NCBI RefSeq assembly: GCF_014384905.1
Contig: NZ_JACRSV010000002.1
Location: forward strand, 597,840 to 661,839
Direction: 5' to 3'
Origin: Fumia xinanensis
GTDB taxonomy: Bacteria; Bacillota; Clostridia; Oscillospirales; Ruminococcaceae
DNA length: 64,000 nucleotides
The notes under the pieces are model-generated. The model was not told where the DNA came from. It ran no database searches and worked only from the letters and a program-made list of their open reading frames with translations. The position numbers and the translations under genes are program-made. This document shows positions 58,449-64,000 of the stretch, one piece after another. Position 1 is the stretch's first letter. Each line of letters begins with the position of its first letter.

Positions 58449-58550
58449 ATGAAAGAAGTGAGGAAAAAACGGGCGGATTTCCTGCCGGTACTGTGTGACG
58501 GCGACTTGGACGCCGCCAGCGCGAGGATTAGAGAAATGCTAGGCAGATAA
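58449..58550 (+). CDS. Possible mini-protein after the SHOCT gene
   Basis: 33 codons: MKEVRKKRADFLPVLCDGDL, then DAASARIREMLGR. It starts 23 bases after the preceding stop and has a plausible helical pattern but a weak ribosome site. It may be a fragment of a longer gene. Confidence 0.3.
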   Translation: MKEVRKKRADFLPVLCDGDLDAASARIREMLGR

Positions 58551-59084
58551 GGCGCGTCCTCACAGGAAAGAGGCGTTTTTTCAACCGGGACTGGGAGCCG
58601 CTGATGTTAGGTTTGCCGCGGTCCCGCCGGCCTTTGATAAGGCGCCGCCGAGAAAAAACAAGCGTGTTCCTCCGCAGGGAGGGACGCGCTTATTATTTGC
58701 CTCAAAAAGCAAAATATGGGAAAAGCGGCGTGCCGTTAGCGAAGAATCCGAGCCGGGTTTCGCTGAGTCGTTTCTTCTAAAAAGGTGCCTAATTACGGGC
58801 AGCTTTTTTAAACGGCAGGAACGCTGTGTAAAGAGATGGCGGCGTTTGAGCGACATTTTAGTGAGTAAAACTCAAAATAAAATAAATTCAATAAGAAAAA
58901 TTAATTATAGTATGAATTCATTTAGGTTTTATACGAAGACAAGATAAACGTATTGAAGTAAAAATAGAACAGGAATATAATAATATTGACAATAATGTTG
59001 GAGATGTTGTCAAAAATATGAAGGCAATTTACGAAAGATTTTATGAAAATCATACGTGATGAAATTGCCGAAGGAGGTAACAGA
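58551..59084. other. Intergenic region before the large secreted protein
   Basis: GC-rich first part with a hairpin AAGCGTGTTCC...GGGACGCGCTT near 58658-58692, then an abruptly AT-rich part (58855-59060). A start-less frame (58917-59058; ...RRQDKRIEVKIEQEYNNIDNN...) in the AT-rich part may be a decayed gene end. The leader of the next gene ends with AAGGAGG at 59071-59077. Confidence 0.4.
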
Positions 59085-62000
59085 ATGAGATGGAGGAAAA
59101 TTGCCACTACGTCGCTGTGCAGTGCAGTTGCGATAGCAATTACACTGAGCAGCGGGTTAGTGGATGCCGTGGGCGGTCTAGCAAAAGTGGGCGCCAGCGG
59201 TGAAGTAAACTGGGCTCTGGGAAAACCCTATACGTCCAGTGTGCCGGAAAATTATTATCACAGTAATAACGATCCGAATTTGACGAAGTTTACAGACGGT
59301 GTGTACGGAACCAGCTGGGATGTGAATACAGTTGGATTCTATGCCAAGCCGCCTGTGGAAGGCCCTCAAGAGTTTGTTATGACCCTGGGTGAGCAGGACT
59401 ATCCCATTACCAAAGTGGTAGTCAGCGGTTTCGCATATCAGGGCGCAGGCATCGGTTCCTGTGACGTTCAGGTGGAATATCAGACAGCGAAAATGCTGGG
59501 AACTGACCAATGGACCAGCGCCACCAATCTGCCCGCTTCCGGCGCAGACGGTGCATATGATCTGAGTGCAGATATCGACATCGGCGCGGCAAAGGTCCGT
59601 TTTTCGGTATCGGGTACCAACACTTGGACCTTCCTGGATGAAATAGAACTCTGGGGACCGAATCCCGATTATTTGGCAGAACCTCCGGTGATCACCGGTA
59701 ACTTGAACCGTGAAATGCTCATCCCGGCCGGCAAGGGCAAAGCCCTGTCCGTTGAGGCAGAGAGCATGGACGGCGGCAATTTGACCTACGTATGGTTTAA
59801 AGACGGCGTACGTTTGGAAGGGGAGGATGCGTCCTCTCTGACTATCGCTGATGCTTCTCAGGCAGACGCAGGCAGTTATTATGTCAAGGTTTACAACAAC
59901 AAGGGTGAATATCATGAGAGCGCAACATCTATGACCTGTGATGTGTTCGTCAAAGATGTTTCCGAGCAGAACCTGCTCTATGATATTCCCTTTACCACCT
60001 CGATGACCTATGGCAATCCCAGTTCTTTTGCAGGGAACTATGCGGACAACGGCCCCGGATACCCTTCCGAGACGCTGCTCACCGATGGCCTCCGTCAAGG
60101 GAACGGCTCTGCCAGCGGAGTTCGGGCGGGCCGCTACTACAATGGCTATAACGACATTCCCTATGCGGATTTTGTTTTCGACTTGGGAAGTGTCAAGTCC
60201 TTTGAGCAGCTGAATCTGAGCACACTTTCCGGTTCCAGCAATGTTCTGCCTCCCAGCAGACTGCGGGTACATATTTCTGACACCGGAAACGGCGACGACT
60301 GGAAATTGGCCTTTGACGGCAATCTCACCAGCCAGGCGTCCCAAAAAGAGTATGTCTTTGCCACCCAAAACGGCATGAAAATCTCTGCTCAGTATATTAA
60401 GGTAGACGTTTATTTTGCCGATAACGGCAATTGGATCGCTCTGGATGAAATCGAGCTGTGGGAAGAGGCCACCGGCCAGACTCCCGACGGGGTCCTGGGC
60501 AGCACCGGCGGAGGCGGAAACGTCGACAACCTGGTCTCTTATGGCAAAACCTATACCAGCAGCAAGACTTCCACTCAAGATCCCAACAAAACTGCTTTGA
60601 CTGACGGCATTTTGGGCAGCTTGCTGGGCACTGGCTGGAACAGCTATCCTTCTTCCAGCGGAAATCTGGAATTTGTCGTCGATTTGAACGACGGTGTCTC
60701 ATTCCAGCAGGTGGAACTGCATTTCCTCAAAGATAACGGTTTGCAGGCCGTTTGGCCGGAATGGGCGCAGGTGGAATATTCCGCTGATAAGAGCAGCTGG
60801 ACTACCCTGTCCCGGCAGAATTTGGACCAGCCTATGGAAACTCCTATTTACATTTTCCAGGCGCTTTCCAAAAACAGCATCAACGCCAGATATGTAAAAG
60901 TGACCATTCCCAATACCCAGAATGTGTATCTGGACGAAATCCAGGTTCTCAAGGATCGCACAGTCATTGATTCCGATGTGGAAGAGGAAGAAATTGATCC
61001 CAACAATATCGCCTACGGATGCAGCTACACATCCGCTTGGCCTGCCAGCACCAGCTATCCTGACAAGGGCGGCTTGCTGACCAATGGGCACCGCGGCGGT
61101 TTGTCTTACGGCGGACCTCAGTGGTTCGCGTACCTTTCCTGGGACGGCGACGATTTGGGTATCGATGATTTTTATATCACCCTTGATCTGGGCTCGGTCA
61201 AGAACTTTGAACAGGTCAAATTCGGCACCTTGACTCAAAAAGTGACTGGTATCTCCTCTGCCACTCATGTGAAGGTGGAGTATTCTAAAAACAATCAGGA
61301 CTGGACGGTTCTGGCGGACGAAGACACCAACTTCAGCAGGGAAGACGGCGTTTATCGCTTTGTCGCGACTGCTGACGCACCGATTTCCGCACAGTATGTC
61401 CGCGTCCATGTTCCGGTAGACGGCTGGCTGTTTGTGGATGAATTGGAAGTATTGGCAGTAGCCGATCCCAATGAAGACGCAAACGTCAATCCTGACAACG
61501 GCAAAGAATTCAACCTGATCCGCGGCAACAGTTACTCTATCTCCAGAGATCAGGACATCGGAGAGGTTCCCGGAATGCTTACCGACGGCCGGTATGGTTC
61601 TACATACACCTCTTTTGACCCCAACTGGATGGGATTTAAACGCGGTTCCCAAAACCATGTGGAGATGGAATTTAATCTCTATGGTTCCAATACGGTTTCG
61701 GAGATCATCTTCAGCTCCAGATACGATCCTGAGCACAAACTGACCCTTCCGCAGAACCTGACCATCTCGGTGCAGACAGGGCAGGGGACCTGGATTGAAG
61801 TCAAAAAGTTTGGAAATACCCTTCCAGCTTCCGCTGACAATGTGAAGCTGACATGGGACAGCGACGTCGACCGGGTTCAGCTGGTTGAGGCGGGCGCAAC
61901 AAAGCTATACACTGGCAATATCCGCATTGAATTCGATATTCCGGAAGGCAGCGATGCTGTATATGTAGACGAAATTAAGGTGATGGGCAAACTGGGCAAA

Positions 62001-64000
62001 TGCTCTGACGCTGCGGAACCCGTGGTGAAAGACGACACCGGCGCATATAACCTGGCGCTCTATGCTCCGTATGTCGAGTATCCTGAAAACGCTCCCAACT
62101 CGCTGCAGTATCACGACTTTACCGGTAAAAAGCTCACCGATGGTAAGTTCGGCAGCACATCCTTCAGTGATTCTGCCTGGGTTGGAAGCCATCAGACCGG
62201 TAATGGTTCGACAGATTCGAGAGGTTCCCATGCCATCAAGACCCGTGTGGTCGATCTGGGGGCCATCAATACCATTAAATCAATTTATATCAACAGCTAC
62301 ACCCCTAACGACAGCGGCGTGAACACCCCTTACAGCATCACCACTTATGTTTCGGTGGATGGAGAAAAATGGGTTCCCGTTTCCCGTCAGTCTGTCGGAA
62401 ATAAAAATGCTAAAAGTGGCATCCATCCTTTCGGATGGCATCTTTCCAACAATACTTCCGGCATTCCGATTATTGACCTGATTGACGATGATATGATCGC
62501 TGGCCGCTATGTCCGCATAGACATCCAGCAAAACGCCTGGTCCTTTGTCGACGAAATCGTTGTCAACGGTTACGCTGGACAGCTGGATGGCGTAAGACTG
62601 GCCGATTTCGGAACGGTTGTCGGTCTGGACAGCAAAAATTACGAGACTGTCGAACAGGCTGGCGGTGTGAGGGATATGCTCCTCTGCTATAACCAGTGGC
62701 AGGGAGAGTTTGGATGGAATTCGCCGCATTACACCGACGAAAAGCTGCGCTTCCTGCTCACCTATGTAAACGATGAGAACAAGGTTGTTGACACCATGTT
62801 CGATACCGTTTTGTTCCTGGCCCTGGGTTCCCGGTACGGCAACGAATTTATCACCGGAAATACCAATATTTTGGCAGGCGCCAAAGACTGGGAATGGTAT
62901 TTGGATCAGCTATTCAGACAAGGCGGAGATGTTGAAGAGCTCAACAAGGCGGCCCACAACGCTTCCGTTGAACTGGGAGACCCCAATTACAAGGTGAATA
63001 TGGTTATCATGTTCCCCACACCTTATATTTACCAGAAGATCAATACCGATAAACAGTTCGGTTCTCTGGATGGCAAAGAAATGGGTCAGTTTAAGACCTG
63101 GGAACAGTGTGCCTATGCCATCGACTGGTGGATCGACGAAGTTTTGGAGCGGCTGGAAACAGTTGACCACGATTACATCGACTTTAAAGGCTTCTATTGG
63201 CTGCATGAAGGCGCAGATTATGAAAAAGAAATGCTCTATTTCAACGAGCGTGTTCACCAAGAAGGCTATTACACCTACTGGATTCCTCACTGGGGTACTA
63301 CAGAGGCCATGTTCGGCCATGACTACGGTTTTGACGGCGTTACCTATCAGCCCAACCATATGTTCACCAGCGCATACGTTAAAGGCAGCCTGGGAGAATT
63401 AACGGGCGCAGGCAACCCGCTGTTTGAGGAACACGCGAGACGCATTGGTTACGGCAATATCGGCGCTGAGATGGAACTTGACTCCCGCGTGCTGTACGAA
63501 GGTATCGCAGAATACAACAAATTCCTGGATTATCTCAATGCTGCCGCCACATACGGCTACGACGGACCCAATCACCATCGCGCGTGGTATTACGCCAACC
63601 CGATTCTGGAAGCGGCAAATTCCGGCGAACAGATTTTCCGTGATCTCTACACCAACTGCTATCAGATGATGAAGGGCACATATACTCCAAGAGAGTACAT
63701 TACCGGGGGATATCCTAGTGATCCCCGTGTCGGCGAATTCGCAGGCGGCGCTGTTCCCGGTCTGCCCAGCTCCGGCGGTTCTATCGGCGGCGGCTCGTCG
63801 GGAGGCGGCTCTGGTTCCGGCGGAGGCGGAAGCGTTACCCCGAAACCCGATGATAAACCGGATCCCGAAACTCCTCCCACCGGCGATGACAAATACACCT
63901 GGGAAGAGACGGAAGACGGCTACAAGCTCAAAGACGCTGACGGCGAGTACGTTACCGGTTTCGTCAAGGTAGACGGCAAGACCTACTATCTGAATGAAGA
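59085..64000 (+). CDS. Very large secreted multidomain protein with DUF4855 and wall-binding repeats (3' end outside window)
   Basis: Over 1638 codons, open at the window end. AAGGAGG seven bases before the ATG fixes the start. A signal peptide (MRWRKIATTSLCSAVAIAIT, ~1-30) is followed by discoidin/galactose-binding-like domains with repeated starts such as LGKPYTSS, FTTSMTYGNPSS, LVSYGKTYTSSKTS and AYGCSYTSAWP and ends such as FLDEIELWG and FVDELEVL. An Ig-like domain lies near residues 205-290 (LTYVWFKDGVRLEGEDASSLTIADASQADAGSYYVKV). A DUF4855 region (~985-1535) contains YVEYPENAPNSLQYHDFTG, DGVRLADFG and GFYWLHEGADYEKE. A Gly/Ser linker and the first wall-binding repeat (GEYVTGFVKVDGKTYYL) close the visible part. 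Probably a cell-surface protein that binds sugars; DUF4855 has a glycosidase-like look but no proven activity. Long frames on the other strand are shadows. Confidence 0.93.
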   Translation, partial: MRWRKIATTSLCSAVAIAITLSSGLVDAVGGLAKVGASGEVNWALGKPYTSSVPENYYHSNNDPNLTKFTDGVYGTSWDVNTVGFYAKPPVEGPQEFVMTLGEQDYPITKVVVSGFAYQGAGIGSCDVQVEYQTAKMLGTDQWTSATNLPASGADGAYDLSADIDIGAAKVRFSVSGTNTWTFLDEIELWGPNPDYLAEPPVITGNLNREMLIPAGKGKALSVEAESMDGGNLTYVWFKDGVRLEGEDASSLTIADASQADAGSYYVKVYNNKGEYHESATSMTCDVFVKDVSEQNLLYDIPFTTSMTYGNPSSFAGNYADNGPGYPSETLLTDGLRQGNGSASGVRAGRYYNGYNDIPYADFVFDLGSVKSFEQLNLSTLSGSSNVLPPSRLRVHISDTGNGDDWKLAFDGNLTSQASQKEYVFATQNGMKISAQYIKVDVYFADNGNWIALDEIELWEEATGQTPDGVLGSTGGGGNVDNLVSYGKTYTSSKTSTQDPNKTALTDGILGSLLGTGWNSYPSSSGNLEFVVDLNDGVSFQQVELHFLKDNGLQAVWPEWAQVEYSADKSSWTTLSRQNLDQPMETPIYIFQALSKNSINARYVKVTIPNTQNVYLDEIQVLKDRTVIDSDVEEEEIDPNNIAYGCSYTSAWPASTSYPDKGGLLTNGHRGGLSYGGPQWFAYLSWDGDDLGIDDFYITLDLGSVKNFEQVKFGTLTQKVTGISSATHVKVEYSKNNQDWTVLADEDTNFSREDGVYRFVATADAPISAQYVRVHVPVDGWLFVDELEVLAVADPNEDANVNPDNGKEFNLIRGNSYSISRDQDIGEVPGMLTDGRYGSTYTSFDPNWMGFKRGSQNHVEMEFNLYGSNTVSEIIFSSRYDPEHKLTLPQNLTISVQTGQGTWIEVKKFGNTLPASADNVKLTWDSDVDRVQLVEAGATKLYTGNIRIEFDIPEGSDAVYVDEIKVMGKLGKCSDAAEPVVKDDTGAYNLALYAPYVEYPENAPNSLQYHDFTGKKLTDGKFGSTSFSDSAWVGSHQTGNGSTDSRGSHAIKTRVVDLGAINTIKSIYINSYTPNDSGVNTPYSITTYVSVDGEKWVPVSRQSVGNKNAKSGIHPFGWHLSNNTSGIPIIDLIDDDMIAGRYVRIDIQQNAWSFVDEIVVNGYAGQLDGVRLADFGTVVGLDSKNYETVEQAGGVRDMLLCYNQWQGEFGWNSPHYTDEKLRFLLTYVNDENKVVDTMFDTVLFLALGSRYGNEFITGNTNILAGAKDWEWYLDQLFRQGGDVEELNKAAHNASVELGDPNYKVNMVIMFPTPYIYQKINTDKQFGSLDGKEMGQFKTWEQCAYAIDWWIDEVLERLETVDHDYIDFKGFYWLHEGADYEKEMLYFNERVHQEGYYTYWIPHWGTTEAMFGHDYGFDGVTYQPNHMFTSAYVKGSLGELTGAGNPLFEEHARRIGYGNIGAEMELDSRVLYEGIAEYNKFLDYLNAAATYGYDGPNHHRAWYYANPILEAANSGEQIFRDLYTNCYQMMKGTYTPREYITGGYPSDPRVGEFAGGAVPGLPSSGGSIGGGSSGGGSGSGGGGSVTPKPDDKPDPETPPTGDDKYTWEETEDGYKLKDADGEYVTGFVKVDGKTYYLNE

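Noticed and set aside
59178..60578. Long open frame on the minus strand (over 460 codons)
   Set aside because: It is antisense to the giant secreted protein, which has a perfect ribosome site, signal peptide and domain repeats; the minus frame has no recognisable domain or ribosome site.

Overview
The window comes from a bacterium of the Firmicutes, class Clostridia, most likely a gut-type Oscillospiraceae/Eubacteriales lineage. This rests on the gene set (DUF951, Sua5 and prfA in one block, DUF1836, DUF3795, choline-binding-type wall repeats, Tn4451-like mobile genes), strong AGGAGG ribosome binding sites, and a GC-rich core interrupted by clearly less GC-rich imported DNA. No rRNA, tRNA or CRISPR array was seen.

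Layout. 1-715: C-terminal end of a secreted wall-binding repeat protein. 872-6395 (minus strand): housekeeping block DUF951, prfA, Sua5/TsaC, a CoaE fused to a membrane-anchored lytic transglycosylase, and an M18 aminopeptidase. 6.8-8.6 kb: a small hypothetical gene, then the first of three divergent 'XRE regulator / SLOG-like protein' modules, here with a tandemly duplicated regulator. 8.8-15.3 kb: two tandem DUF885 secreted proteins, a MATE transporter, DUF3795 and a conserved protein. 15.4-17.3 kb: two hypothetical genes behind a broken toxin-tail-like gene. 17.5-20.8 kb: DUF1836 regulator, NfeD-like protein and flotillin. 21.6-23.8 kb: a cluster of regulator/SLOG modules (one remnant, two intact). 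23.8-27.8 kb: GNAT, a thioredoxin-reductase-like flavoprotein without its redox cysteines, and a PAS-GAF-GGDEF-EAL protein.

27.86-50.77 kb is a Tn4451-like mobilizable element (about 22.9 kb, imperfect terminal inverted repeats) carrying tnpV, tnpW, mobC and a MobP-type relaxase. Its own large serine recombinase gene is cut in two by a second element of about 6.8 kb (29281-36058) with its own serine recombinase, MobV relaxase, RepA-like initiator and a SUKH-type immunity cargo. Removing the inner element at its GAA/GAA junctions rejoins the two halves in frame. The outer element's cargo is a defence island: a promoter-autoregulated XRE-Shedu-HEPN operon, a complete type I restriction-modification operon (XRE-hsdM-hsdS-hsdR), an XRE/ImmA pair, and an operon of three very small proteins (His/Cys-rich, DUF2188, Lys/Ala-rich).

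50.8-64 kb is core again: MATE plus MarR, several orphan regulators, two promoter-terminator units without a recognised product, a YcaQ-type winged-helix protein, a PH-SHOCT-like protein, and the start of a very large secreted protein (discoidin-like, Ig-like and DUF4855 regions, then wall-binding repeats) that carries the same C-terminal module type as the protein at position 1.

The strongest candidates for undescribed biology are the recurrent XRE/SLOG modules, the XRE-Shedu-HEPN operon, and the three-small-protein operon beside XRE/ImmA. Family assignments were made by eye from motifs; no database search was run.
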